A DNA stretch of 64,000 bases from Streptomyces sp. D2-8 (GTDB lineage Bacteria > Actinomycetota > Actinomycetes > Streptomycetales > Streptomycetaceae), in contig NZ_JAAHBP010000012.1 in assembly GCF_023184515.1 (NCBI RefSeq), forward strand, positions 62,001 through 126,000, given 5' to 3'. Positions 1-9,014 of this stretch are shown here, one piece after another (the first letter of the stretch is position 1; each line of letters opens with the position of its first letter). The position numbers and the translations under genes were made by a program. The notes beneath the pieces are model-generated. The model saw nothing but the letters and a program-made list of their open reading frames with translations, did not search any database and was not told the origin of the DNA.

Positions 1-1
1 C

Positions 2-1354
2 CAGCTCGCCGCCCTGCCCCACGTCGGCGGCGTCGCGGCGCGGCTCAACCCGGAGCGGGTGCACCGGGCCGTGTCCGAGGTGATGACGCTGCTCGCCCGC
101 CGTGAGCAGTTCTTCGTGGACCACACCCTCGACTCCATGCAGTCCTACCGCCGTCGCCGGGCCGCCGGGGAGTTCCCGGACGAGCCCTTCGGCGATGTGT
201 TCATGGTGGTCGACGGCTGGTCCACGGTCCGCCAGGACTACGACGACCTGATCCCGAAGTTCAACGAACTCGCCGCCCGCGGCCTGAACTACGGCATCCA
301 CCTGATCATCACCACCACCCGCTGGGTGGAGTTGTCCGCCCAGGTCCGCGACCAGGCCGCCACCCGGCTCGAGTTGCGGATGGGTGACCCGATGGACTCC
401 GAGATCGACACCCGCAAGGCACGGTCGGTGCCGCGCACCGGCGGCCGGGGAATCACCGCCGACAGCACGATGCACTTCCTCGCCGGGCTGCCCCGGCTGG
501 ACGGCAGCGGCTCCCTCGACGACCTCGGCGAGGGCGTGGCCCACCTGGTCGCCGAGGTCTCCCGGCACTGGACCGGCCCGGCCGCCCCGCAGGTCCGGAT
601 GCTGCCGCACCGGCTCCCCCTGGCCGAACTGCCCGCGCCCGAGGCCACCGAGGGCGGCGGCATGCGCCTCCCCCTCGGCATCGACCAGGACGCCCTGGAG
701 CCGGTCTGGCACGAATTCAGCCGCACTCCGCACCTGATCGTGGTCGGCGACACCGAGAGCGGCAAGACGAACCTGCTGCGCCGCGTCACCGAGGGCATCA
801 CCTCCCGGTACGCCCCGCACGAGGCGAAGATCATCGCCGTGGACTACCGCCGCACCCTGGTGGACGCCGTCCCGCAGGAGTACCGCATCGGGCACGTGAT
901 CTCCCTGGACAGTCTCAAGGAGACCATCGACGGCGCGGCCCGCGCGCTGAAGACCCGCGTCCCGGGCGCGGACATCGCCCCCGCCCGGATGCGCCAGTGC
1001 GACTGGTGGACCGGCCCGCGGCTGTTCATCCTGGTCGACGACTACGACATGGTCTCCGGCAACTCCTTCCAGAGCCCCTTCGAGCCGCTCTTCGAGTACC
1101 TGACCCTCGGCTACGAGATGGGCCTGCACCTGGTCGTCGCCCGCAGCGCCATGGGGGCCGGCCGTGGCCTCGGCGACGGTCTGCTCCGCCGCCTCGACGA
1201 GGCCAACAACCCGGCGGTCCTGCTGTCCTGCCCGCCCACCGAGGGCCGCCTCTTCGGCGACGCCAAGCCGCTCAACCTGCCGCCGGGCCGTGCCCTGCAC
1301 GTCGCCCGCCGCCGGGCTCGGTTGATGCAGACGGCGTTGGTGGAGGAGAGCTGA
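2..1354 (+). CDS. eccC: Type VII secretion ATPase EccC, C-terminal part (runs in from the left edge)
   Basis: FtsK/SpoIIIE-type ATPase that powers T7SS export and recognises substrates at the inner membrane. The frame is open from the first bases, so the start lies outside the window. About 450 residues remain, covering the later nucleotide-binding modules. A clear P-loop (VVGDTESGKTNLLRR) sits near 745-790 nt and a Walker B-like strand with acidic residues (LFILVDDYD) near 1022-1048. The earlier module shows the acidic strand FMVVDGW and the LIITTTRW segment typical of EccC. The stop is followed at once by a strong hairpin, so this is the last gene of its transcript. It runs convergently toward a mycosin-like gene, the usual company for EccC. 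Family assignment is secure; which of the EccC ATPase modules are missing cannot be told from here. Confidence 0.9.
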   Translation, partial: QLAALPHVGGVAARLNPERVHRAVSEVMTLLARREQFFVDHTLDSMQSYRRRRAAGEFPDEPFGDVFMVVDGWSTVRQDYDDLIPKFNELAARGLNYGIHLIITTTRWVELSAQVRDQAATRLELRMGDPMDSEIDTRKARSVPRTGGRGITADSTMHFLAGLPRLDGSGSLDDLGEGVAHLVAEVSRHWTGPAAPQVRMLPHRLPLAELPAPEATEGGGMRLPLGIDQDALEPVWHEFSRTPHLIVVGDTESGKTNLLRRVTEGITSRYAPHEAKIIAVDYRRTLVDAVPQEYRIGHVISLDSLKETIDGAARALKTRVPGADIAPARMRQCDWWTGPRLFILVDDYDMVSGNSFQSPFEPLFEYLTLGYEMGLHLVVARSAMGAGRGLGDGLLRRLDEANNPAVLLSCPPTEGRLFGDAKPLNLPPGRALHVARRRARLMQTALVEES

Positions 1355-1370
1355 GGGGAACGCGGGCACG

Positions 1371-1410
1371 ACGCAGGCGGGGAGCCACTTGAGTGGCTCC
1401 CCGCCTGCGT
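1371..1410. terminator. Strong hairpin terminator after eccC
   Basis: Perfect 19-bp inverted repeat with a 2-base centre (arms 1371-1389 and 1392-1410), starting 16 bases after the EccC stop. No T-tract follows, which is normal in Streptomyces. The remaining bases up to 1749 show no gene I can support. Confidence 0.85.
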
Positions 1411-1749
1411 TCCGGGCCGTTCGGGACCGTTCCGGGAAGCGGCCCGGCCCTCGGCACACGGCAGGACGTGTCACGCACGCCCCGCCCCTGCGGATACCTG
1501 GCAGGCGCGCTCGCCGCGTCGTCGGGGCCCCGCGTACGCCCGGTGCGGGCACCTTCTTGCCTGCGGTCACACGCACCGGAACCCGCCGGGCGCCCGAAGG
1601 GCACGTGCTCCTCACCGCGACGCCCACCCGCGCGGTCCCACACCGGACGCAAGCCCCAGCGCAGCCCGACCGAAGGGCCGCACCGGGCGGGGCCGAGGCC
1701 CCGACGGGCGGCGCACCCCGGCGCCACTCGCGAACGGGCGAACGGTGTG

Positions 1750-1773
1750 GGCCGGGGCTCTGGCGCCCCGGCC
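1750..1773. terminator. Hairpin terminator after the mycosin-like gene
   Basis: A 9-bp GC stem (GGCCGGGGC with GCCCCGGCC) lies 7 bases beyond the stop of the leftward mycosin-like gene and fits its terminator. Together with the hairpin at 1371-1410 it separates the two convergent transcripts. Confidence 0.6.
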
Positions 1774-1779
1774 GTCGGC

Positions 1780-3027
1780 TCAGTCGGTCTGTGTGCCGCC
1801 GCCCGCTCCCGCCGGGCGCCAGCCCCGGGCACGGGCCCGGGGAAGGACGAACGCGGCCCAGAGGGCGGCGAGGACGCCGGCGGAACCGGTCAGGACGAAG
1901 AGGGTGGCGCGGCCGGTGACGTGGTCCGCGGCGGAGGTGTCGCGGACGGTCACGGGCGCGTCGGCGCGCTCGGCGCCGGCCGGGTCTCCTGGGCCGTCGA
2001 GAACCGCGGTGACGGCGGCGTAGGGGTCCAGCTGGGGGATGTCGGCGGGGTAGGCGGTGGCGGTGAGGCGGCGGGCGACGGCGTCGGGAGTCTCGCCCGG
2101 GTGGGCGCCGCGGGCCACCGCGGCGGCCCCGGCGGCGTAGGCGGTGGCCACCGAGGCGCCGCCGCCGAGGTAGTGGCCCTCGCCGCGCGGGCCGCCGGAG
2201 ACCACACCGGCGCCGGGCGCGGCCAGGTCGATGCCGGTGGTGGGCAGGGAGCCGTCCGGGCGGGCGCCGCCGGGGAGCATGTCGGCGACCGAGAGGACAC
2301 CCGGTTCGCCCGCCGGCCAGTAGGTGCGGGAGGGGATCTCGTCGGTGCCGCCGCGCGGCGGGTCCGGGGTGGCCGCGGCGACCACCACCGCGCCCGCGCG
2401 GCGGGCCTCGGCGACCGCGCGGGTCAGTTCCGTGTCCCGGCGCGGCAGGGCCACCGCGACCGCGATCACCTCGGCCCGCGCCTCGCTCGCCCCGCGCAGC
2501 GCCGCCGCCACCAGACCGGCGTCGGCCCGGCCCTGCTGGTCGGTGCCGCGCAAGGCCAGGATTTCGGCGTCCGGGGCGACCCCGGCCAGGCTCGGGCTGT
2601 CCCCGCCGGACCCGGCGATCAGCCCGGCCAGGAAGGTGCCGTACCCGACGCAGTCGTCACCGGCCGCGCCCGGGGCGGTGACCCGGCCGTCGAGCCCGGC
2701 GGCACCGGGCGCGACACCGGTACCGATCAGGGCGACGGTCACGCCCGCGCCGGTGCCGTGCCGGTGCAGCCGGTCCAGGTCGAGTCGCTGGCGCGACCAG
2801 TCCTGCTTCTTCGCCTTCTCGCGGGAGGCGGGCGTGCAGGCCGCCTGCCCGGCCTCCGCGTCGAACGCGGAGGGCATGCCGGGCAGTTCCTGCCCCTTCT
2901 TGCCGTCGGCGGCCGGCACGCGTGCGGGCGGTGCCGCCGGGGCCGGAGCGGCCGTGGGCAGCAGCAGGGCGGCGGCGAGGCCGGCGCAGGACACCAGGCG
3001 ACCGGCCGCGCGGGTGGGACGCCTCAC
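1780..3027 (-). CDS. Mycosin-like subtilase (MycP family) with a degenerate catalytic site
   Basis: 415 residues in mycosin order: signal peptide (about 10-32), S8 subtilase fold (about 90-345), and a C-terminal membrane helix (about 375-397) followed by a basic tail. Mycosins are membrane-anchored proteases that also stabilise the T7SS channel. The catalytic positions are altered. The Asp of the usual DTGV is Gly102 (ALIGTGV). The His of the usual HGT is Tyr129 ([11 protein letters not shown]). The oxyanion AAAGN reads AAATP. Only the Ser region ([10 protein letters not shown], Ser292) is kept. I infer an inactive, structural pseudoprotease. The GTG start overlaps the TGA of the upstream AAA gene by four bases (GTGA), so the two are translationally coupled. 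A catalytically intact mycosin may lie elsewhere in the locus. Confidence 0.85.
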   Translation of the reverse strand: MRRPTRAAGRLVSCAGLAAALLLPTAAPAPAAPPARVPAADGKKGQELPGMPSAFDAEAGQAACTPASREKAKKQDWSRQRLDLDRLHRHGTGAGVTVALIGTGVAPGAAGLDGRVTAPGAAGDDCVGYGTFLAGLIAGSGGDSPSLAGVAPDAEILALRGTDQQGRADAGLVAAALRGASEARAEVIAVAVALPRRDTELTRAVAEARRAGAVVVAAATPDPPRGGTDEIPSRTYWPAGEPGVLSVADMLPGGARPDGSLPTTGIDLAAPGAGVVSGGPRGEGHYLGGGASVATAYAAGAAAVARGAHPGETPDAVARRLTATAYPADIPQLDPYAAVTAVLDGPGDPAGAERADAPVTVRDTSAADHVTGRATLFVLTGSAGVLAALWAAFVLPRARARGWRPAGAGGGTQTD

Positions 3028-6000
3028 CGGCCGGCCGCCTTCGGTGCCGCGGCGGCGACGTCCTCGGGAAGGAGGATGCGCAGGTCGTCCAGGGTGGGCG
3101 CGGCCAGCGAACTGAGCCGGCCCGCCTGGCGGGTGACCATCGACTCGACGACCTGCCGGGCCAGGCGGGCGTTGCCGAAGGCCCGGTCCCGGGGTAGTGC
3201 GTCGAAGTACTCCTTGAGCAGCGGGCCGGTGCCGGGGCCGCATTCGTAGCCCATGCTCGCGGCCTGGGAGCGCACGATGGTGACCAGTTCCTCGGAGGAG
3301 TAGTCGGCGAAGGTGATCCGGCGCGGGAAACGGGAGGACAGGCCCGGGTTGGAGGCGAGGAAGCGTTCCATCTCGTCGGTGTAGCCGGCGACGATGACCA
3401 CCACCTCGTCGCGGTGGTCCTCCATCAGCTTCAGCAGGGTGTCCACCGCCTCCTGGCCGAAGTCGGCGCCGCCGCCGCGCGGGGTGAGGGTGTACGCCTC
3501 GTCGATGAACAGCACGCCGCCGCGGGCCCGTTCGAAGACCTCGCGGGTGAGCTGGGCGGTGTGGCCGATGAAGCGGCCGACCAGGTCCGCGCGGGCCGCC
3601 TCGACCAGCTGGCCCCGCTCCAGGATGCCGAGCTGGGTGAGGATCTGCCCGTAGAGGCGGGCGACGGTGGTCTTGCCGGTGCCGGGCGGGCCGGTGAAGA
3701 CCAGGTGGTGGCTGAGCGAGGGCACGGGCAGTCCGGCGGCGGCGCGGTGGCGGGCCGTGGTGATGAGGTTGACCAGGTCCGCGACGTCGCGCTTCACCTC
3801 GGCCAGGCCGACCATGTCGCCGAGGCGGGTCAGCGGGTCGTCGTCGGGGGCGGTGGTCTCGGCGGCCTGCGCGGCGGCGGTGGCGGAGACGTCCTCCGGC
3901 AGCAGCAGCCGCAGGTCGCGCTCGCCGACCTGCGCCTGGGAGGCGAGGCGGACCGCCTGCCGGTCCACCATCTCCTCGAACACCCCGCGCGCGGCACGGC
4001 CGTTGCCGAAGCCGGAGTCCCGCGGCATCGCCTCGAAGTGCGCGGCCAGCGCCGCCGCGGTGCCCTCGCCCAGTTCGTACTGGTGCTGGGCGCACATGTT
4101 CTCCATGATCGCGACCAGTTCGGGCACCGAGTAGTTCTCGAACTGGACGGTCCGCGAGAAGCGGGAGGCCAGGCCGGGGTTGGAGCCGAGGAAGGACTCC
4201 ATCTCCCGGGAGTATCCGGCCGCCACGACCACCACGTCGTCGCGGTGGTCCTCCATCAGCTTCAGCAGGGTGTCCACGGCCTCGCGGCCGAAGTCGGCGC
4301 CGCCGTTGCCGCTGTCCGCGGTGAGCGTGTACGCCTCGTCGATGAACAGCACGCCGCCGAGGGCCCGTTGGAAGGTCTCGGTGGTCTTGATCGCGGTGCC
4401 GCCGACGACCTGTGCGACCAGGTCCGCGCGCGAGACCTCCACGAGGTGCCCGCTGCGCAGCGAACCCAGTTCGGCGAGGATCGCCCCGTAGAGGCGGGCG
4501 ACGGTGGTCTTGCCGGTGCCGGGCGGCCCGGCGAAGATCAGGTGCCGGCTCATCGGCGGTGCGGGCATGCCGAGTTGCTCACGGCGCTGGGCGAGCTGGG
4601 TCAGGTTGACCAGGGTGCCCACCTGCTGCTTGACGTTCTCCAGGCCGATCAGCGCGTTGAGGGCGCCGAGCGGGCCGTCGGCGCGGTCCGGCGGGGGCGC
4701 GTCCGCGGCGCCGGAACCGGCCGGGTCGGTGTTCTCGGCGCTGCCGCTGCCCCAGGCGTCGCGCTTGCCGTTGCCGGTGCTGCTCAGGCCCTCCACGGCG
4801 AGCCGTTCGCCGGGCGCCGTCTGCACCAGGCCGCCGCCCTCGTTCTCCCGGGCGAGGCAGTTCACGAGCGAGACGGGCGCGGTGGACTCCACCCGGAAGC
4901 CGTCCTGGGCGCCGCCGGTCGCCTCACAGCCGCTGAGTGAGGCGAGCGCGCCCTCACGGAGCAGGAAGCCGTGGCCTCTGGGGGCGTGCACGGCGGTGCG
5001 GTTGGCGGTCAGTTCGCCGCCCGCGGCCACCACCACGCCGTCCTCCCCGGACCTCTCGACGCGGAAGTCGCGGACCGTGACGCTGCCGCCGTCCTCCACG
5101 ACCAGGCCGCTGACCACCGCCTCGGAGACCCCGCCGCCCGCCAGGTAGAGCGTGCTGCCGGAGGCCACCCGCACACCCGAGCCGCCCGGCCGTACGACCT
5201 CGCAGTCCTCGATCCGGCCCCGGGCGTCCTTCGCGGCCGCGATGCCGTCGCCGGAGGGCTCCACCAGCCGGGCCCGGCGCAGCAGCGGGTTGGAACCGGC
5301 GCGCACGGCGACCGCGGGCGACCCGCCGATCACCTCAAGGCGGTCCAGTTCCGGCGCCGAGTCCTCCTCCAGGAGCAGCCCCGTGTCCTCGCAGTCGCGG
5401 ACCGTCAGACCGGTCAGGGCCGGGGAGGCGGCCCCGGCGACCCGCAGGGCCGCGCCCTGCGCGCCGTCCACCCAGCAGTCCTCGAAGGTGCCGCGCGCCC
5501 GGTCGGTGACCAGCACGCCGTGGCCGCGGGTGCGCGAGACGCGGCAGCGGCGCAGCACCGGGTCGGTGCCTCCGGCCAGCGCGATCCCGTTCCCGGAGGC
5601 CCCCGTGACGCGGACGTCCTCCAGCGTCGTACGCCCGGCGCTGCTCAGGTGCACGCCCGTGCTCGTGTCGTGCACCACCGTGCGGACCACCGTCAGGGAG
5701 CAGTTCTGCTCCAGGGCGAGGGACGGCTTGTCGGTGGAGGAGATGTCGCAGTCCTCGACGGTGCCGCGTGCCTCGCCGTTGGCGAGCAGGCCGTTGCCGC
5801 GGGCGCCGCGCACCGTGCAGCTGCGGATACGTGCCTCGCCCTGCTCGGCGAGGACCAGGCCGCTGGTGCCCAGGTGTTCGAGGGTGCAGGACTCCACGGT
5901 CGTGGGCGTGGTCGAGGTGACCACGATGCCGGCGCCCTGTGGATTACTCACCCGGCAGTCCCGCAGCGCGAGCGAACCGGTGCCCCCGGCCAGCATCGCG

Positions 6001-6341
6001 GTCCAGGCGGCGCCGGCGACCTCGCAGCCGTCGAGCGCGGCCTGCCCGCGCCGCACGTCCACGGCCGGCAGCTCGGCGTCGCCGCCGCGCAGGGTCAGTT
6101 CGGACAGCATCACGGCGTCGGCGCGCAGCGCGAGCACACTGCCCGAGCGCGGCCGGATCTCCACGGTGCCCCGCCCCTCGGCGGCGGTGAGGGTGACCCG
6201 GGTCTGGATCACCAGGTTCTCGGCGTACGTCCCGGGCCGGACGCTGATCAGCGCGCCGGTACGGGCAGCCGCGAGTGCCTCACCGATCGTCCGGTAGCGG
6301 TCCCGGTCCCCGGGACCGACCGTCAGTACCTGGCGCGACAC
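3024..6341 (-). CDS. Beta-helix protein with two CbxX/EccA-type AAA+ ATPase modules, T7SS-associated
   Basis: 1105 residues. Roughly residues 1-535 form many short repeats of the kind 'D-C-x-V-(6-10)-G-(I/V)-x-(V/L)', a right-handed parallel beta-helix of pectate-lyase type. Two AAA+ modules follow. Each has a Walker [16 protein letters not shown] (near residues 604 and 884) and a Walker [10 protein letters not shown] (near 667 and 947), the CbxX/CfxQ pattern also found in EccA. EccA normally has TPRs and one AAA module, so this is an unusual relative: the beta-helix could supply a binding or scaffold surface. The GTG start is supported by AAGGAGG seven bases upstream. It overlaps the mycosin-like gene by four bases, which argues for a joint role in T7SS. 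The exact role is inference. Confidence 0.85.
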   Translation of the reverse strand: MSRQVLTVGPGDRDRYRTIGEALAAARTGALISVRPGTYAENLVIQTRVTLTAAEGRGTVEIRPRSGSVLALRADAVMLSELTLRGGDAELPAVDVRRGQAALDGCEVAGAAWTAMLAGGTGSLALRDCRVSNPQGAGIVVTSTTPTTVESCTLEHLGTSGLVLAEQGEARIRSCTVRGARGNGLLANGEARGTVEDCDISSTDKPSLALEQNCSLTVVRTVVHDTSTGVHLSSAGRTTLEDVRVTGASGNGIALAGGTDPVLRRCRVSRTRGHGVLVTDRARGTFEDCWVDGAQGAALRVAGAASPALTGLTVRDCEDTGLLLEEDSAPELDRLEVIGGSPAVAVRAGSNPLLRRARLVEPSGDGIAAAKDARGRIEDCEVVRPGGSGVRVASGSTLYLAGGGVSEAVVSGLVVEDGGSVTVRDFRVERSGEDGVVVAAGGELTANRTAVHAPRGHGFLLREGALASLSGCEATGGAQDGFRVESTAPVSLVNCLARENEGGGLVQTAPGERLAVEGLSSTGNGKRDAWGSGSAENTDPAGSGAADAPPPDRADGPLGALNALIGLENVKQQVGTLVNLTQLAQRREQLGMPAPPMSRHLIFAGPPGTGKTTVARLYGAILAELGSLRSGHLVEVSRADLVAQVVGGTAIKTTETFQRALGGVLFIDEAYTLTADSGNGGADFGREAVDTLLKLMEDHRDDVVVVAAGYSREMESFLGSNPGLASRFSRTVQFENYSVPELVAIMENMCAQHQYELGEGTAAALAAHFEAMPRDSGFGNGRAARGVFEEMVDRQAVRLASQAQVGERDLRLLLPEDVSATAAAQAAETTAPDDDPLTRLGDMVGLAEVKRDVADLVNLITTARHRAAAGLPVPSLSHHLVFTGPPGTGKTTVARLYGQILTQLGILERGQLVEAARADLVGRFIGHTAQLTREVFERARGGVLFIDEAYTLTPRGGGADFGQEAVDTLLKLMEDHRDEVVVIVAGYTDEMERFLASNPGLSSRFPRRITFADYSSEELVTIVRSQAASMGYECGPGTGPLLKEYFDALPRDRAFGNARLARQVVESMVTRQAGRLSSLAAPTLDDLRILLPEDVAAAAPKAAGR

Positions 6342-6484
6342 GCACCAACCTCCTTGCCACGGGGGCGTCTTCAGCGGGCGCCCCCTTCGCCGGGGGCACG
6401 TGTCGGCGAACCGACGGTGCCATCATGCCCCGCCCACGGGGCGGGCGGATGCCGGGAGCGGTGCTCCCGGTACGGGGGCGCCCG

Positions 6485-7765
6485 TCAGGCGCTCCACTTC
6501 TGGGTGTCGGCGCCGTTGCAGCTCCACAGCTGCAGCCAGGCCCCGTTGTCCCGGTTGTTGTCCCTGATGTCGACACACTTGCCGACCACGGTGTTGACCA
6601 GGTCGTGACTGCCGTTCAGCGCGAACTTCTGGGCGGCGTTGCCGTTGCACCAGGCGATCTGGAGGGGGGTGCCGTCGTTGAAGTTCGCGTTGGCCACGTC
6701 CAGGCACTTGTCCTTGACGCGGATGGTGCCGTCGGAGGCGAACCGCCACTGCTGCGCCGCGCTGCCGTTGCAGTCCCACACGAACAGCTTCGCGCCGTCA
6801 CTGAAGTCGCTCCAGGGTACGTCGACGCAGCGGCCGGAGAGATGGCTGCGCAGGGAGACGGGAGCACTGAACGTCACGCCCGAACCGCCCCCCGCGGGAC
6901 GGCTCTTGGCGCTGTTGCCGGCCTTCGTTCCGCTGTCCTGCTTCTTCTTCGGCGGGTCGTTCCGGTCGGCGTCCTTCTGCGACCCGCCCTTGTCCGGGCT
7001 CTCGGCCTCGCCCGCGCCGGCCTTCTCCGCCGGGGCGGACGCGCTGCTCTCCCGGACCGGCTTCTGCGGCTTGTTCCCGTTCTTGCCAGAGTCCTTCTCG
7101 CGGGCGCTCGGCGAGCTGCTGCCGGACTCGGTCACCGCGAACTCACCCGGTGCCTCCTGCCCGCTCCCGCCGAGCACGGTTCCCGCCGACGCCGACCTCT
7201 CGCGGTCCTTGTCGTCGTGCCCGCCGAGCACCAGGAACGGCACCGACACGAGCAGCGCCCCCGCGACCGCGGCACCGGCCAGCACCGCCTTGCCCGGCCG
7301 TCCCACGGGTCCGGTCTGCTGCGGCCGGTCGATCGCGGTCGCGGTCATGGTCCGTACGAGGGCGGGCAGCCGGCTCTTGGCCGCCGCTGCCGCACCGGGG
7401 TCGGTGTCGGGCTCTGCTTCGGCTTCGGCTGTATCGGTTCCGTTCTCGGGCTCGGGCTCGGCTTCAGGTCCGGTTCCGGTTGTCCCGGTCTCGGTGACCT
7501 GCGTACCGGTCGCGGCACTGGTGCCGCTGCTCGTCGGCGAGGGCTCGGGCTTCGCGTTCGACCTCGGGGAGCCGGAAGGGTCCTGCACGGGCTGGGAGTT
7601 GCCTTCCGAGGCCGCGGGGTTGCCTTCCGAGGTCGGGGAGTTCCCCTCCGCACGCTCGCCGGCGGCAGCGCCGGCGGTGGTTGTCACGGCCTCGGCCGTC
7701 TCCTCGCCGCCGGAACCGGACTCCGCCCCTGCGGGCGTGGGGGATTGCTGGGCCGAGCGCGTCAC
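6485..7765 (-). CDS. Membrane-anchored ricin-type beta-trefoil lectin
   Basis: 426 residues. The N-terminus (1-150) is rich in Ala, Glu, Ser and Pro with no hydrophobic signal. One membrane helix lies at about 159-181 (VLAGAAVAGALLVSVPFLVL). A charged linker runs to about 300, then a ricin B-type beta-trefoil fills 300-426 with three repeats showing the C-V-D...W-x-C-N-G and Q-x-W signatures (for example AAQQWRF, DTQKWSA). The layout implies a cytoplasmic N-terminus and an outside sugar-binding domain. The GTG start overlaps the stop of the upstream T7SS-associated gene (GTGA), so the two form one unit. The scaffold is very similar to the mannose-lectin protein at 9015-10169. The sugar ligand is unknown. 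Confidence 0.85.
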   Translation of the reverse strand: MTRSAQQSPTPAGAESGSGGEETAEAVTTTAGAAAGERAEGNSPTSEGNPAASEGNSQPVQDPSGSPRSNAKPEPSPTSSGTSAATGTQVTETGTTGTGPEAEPEPENGTDTAEAEAEPDTDPGAAAAAKSRLPALVRTMTATAIDRPQQTGPVGRPGKAVLAGAAVAGALLVSVPFLVLGGHDDKDRERSASAGTVLGGSGQEAPGEFAVTESGSSSPSAREKDSGKNGNKPQKPVRESSASAPAEKAGAGEAESPDKGGSQKDADRNDPPKKKQDSGTKAGNSAKSRPAGGGSGVTFSAPVSLRSHLSGRCVDVPWSDFSDGAKLFVWDCNGSAAQQWRFASDGTIRVKDKCLDVANANFNDGTPLQIAWCNGNAAQKFALNGSHDLVNTVVGKCVDIRDNNRDNGAWLQLWSCNGADTQKWSA

Positions 7766-8499
7766 AGTGACCTCCCTGCGGTGTGGGGCCGGGGTTCGGG
7801 AGAGCTGTCGGTCCGGTCGGCGGAGACGGTCCCGGCCGGACCGCCGGCACGTTCTCCCTCGTCTCCCTCCGCCCGCACGGGACCGAGGAGACGGTCCGCC
7901 GGGACGAGCAGCGGAGCCGCGGCCCCGGCGTTGACCATCAGCAGAGTGTCCGCACCGCTCAGTGAACGGGCCAGCTCACGTGCCGGAAGTGTGTCATGCC
8001 GAAGTGCCTCGGACATGAACGCGTGTGCCGCCGAGGTGAACAGCAGCACCACCGGCGCTCCGTCCCGCCCGGCGGCCGTGAGCGGTCCGCCGTCCGTCCC
8101 GCGCACCAGCATGACCTCCGCCTCCGCGAGCGCCGCGACGGCCTCGTCCACCGAGCCGTAACCGGTGGCCGCCCGCTGTGCCGCCGCGTCCACCGGGTCG
8201 GTGGCCTCGGGCCAGCCGAGCATCCTGGGCGAGGGCCGGTATGCCGGGTTGGCGCGGTACTCGCCCACATCCCCGCCCTCGTCCGACCGCCACTCCCCCA
8301 GCACCGCCCACTCCGGCGGCGTCCGCTCCTCGGTCCACTCGGGGTCCGCCATCCCGATCCAGTGGCCCGGTGCCCGGCGGGCGGCGGCCCGTACGGCTTC
8401 GGGTACCTCGGGGTCGCCGGTGGGCTCGTCGGCATCGGTGACGGAGGGCTCCGCGGGGCGGGCACCATGCCTGCCCTCTTGCCGTTCTCCGGGCCGCAT
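7762..8499 (-). CDS. Type VII secretion system-associated protein (SseB-like)
   Basis: 245 residues. The central part (about 50-100) has the segment around GHWIGMADPEW and the later part resembles the small alpha/beta SseB N-terminal fold (VVLLFTSAAHAFMSEAL), a combination seen in proteins annotated as T7SS-associated in Streptomyces. No signal peptide or membrane helix is seen, so it should be cytoplasmic. The frame is open upstream to a GTG at 8568, but I chose the ATG at 8499 because a purine-rich AGGTGGAG precedes it and nothing suitable precedes the GTG. The ricin-type lectin starts inside its stop codon. A chaperone or accessory role in T7SS is inference from family and place. Confidence 0.7.
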   Translation of the reverse strand: MRPGERQEGRHGARPAEPSVTDADEPTGDPEVPEAVRAAARRAPGHWIGMADPEWTEERTPPEWAVLGEWRSDEGGDVGEYRANPAYRPSPRMLGWPEATDPVDAAAQRAATGYGSVDEAVAALAEAEVMLVRGTDGGPLTAAGRDGAPVVLLFTSAAHAFMSEALRHDTLPARELARSLSGADTLLMVNAGAAAPLLVPADRLLGPVRAEGDEGERAGGPAGTVSADRTDSSPEPRPHTAGRSL

Positions 8500-9014
8500 C
8501 TCCACCTGAACTCTTGGGTCCGTACGAATACTTGGTCGGGCGGGCGGTATGTGCGCGCATGCCGACACTGATCAGATCGGGGGGTCAACAGAATGCCACA
8601 CGAGCCCTGCCCGTAGACGCTCCGGGATGATCCGTATCGGACTCGAGCGTGCCCGTTTACTGCCCGTTCCGAGAACTTTCCGGGAGCAGTGAGGCGCGGG
8701 CGGACAAAGTGACGGGCCGGTTGGGGCGGGAGGAGCGGGTGTCGCCCCCGGGACGGGCTAAGTTGGGTACGGCAGCGACCCCGTCGGCGTACGCCCCGCG
8801 GCGGGAAGAAGGCGCGATCGGTCAGCGGCCGCCACCGCGGCAGGTCGCACGGAACGCGGCGACCGGGACCGACCCGAACCGGCTCGCTCGCCTCCGCGCG
8901 GCACCCGCCCGGCATCCGCCCGACGCCGGCCGGAGACACCGGCGTTCGACCGGCCCGGCTGCCGTGCGGGCCCCGCCCACCATCGACAGCTCCGCCACCG
9001 AGGAGGAGTACCGC
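8500..9014. other. Divergent intergenic region between the two lectin units
   Basis: About 515 bases between the leftward T7SS-associated/ricin-lectin unit and the rightward mannose-lectin gene. It must hold both promoters. I found no convincing gene or operator. The frame of the rightward gene stays open back to 8649, but its good ribosome site is at 9001-9007. Confidence 0.5.

Noticed and set aside
1393-3249. Long rightward open frame opposite the mycosin-like gene
   Set aside because: Low-complexity Gly/Ala/Arg product with no family resemblance; it is the antisense shadow of a high-GC coding region.
4971-6608. Long rightward frame opposite the beta-helix gene
   Set aside because: Its apparent repeats mirror the beta-helix repeats on the other strand; no ribosome site or recognisable domain.
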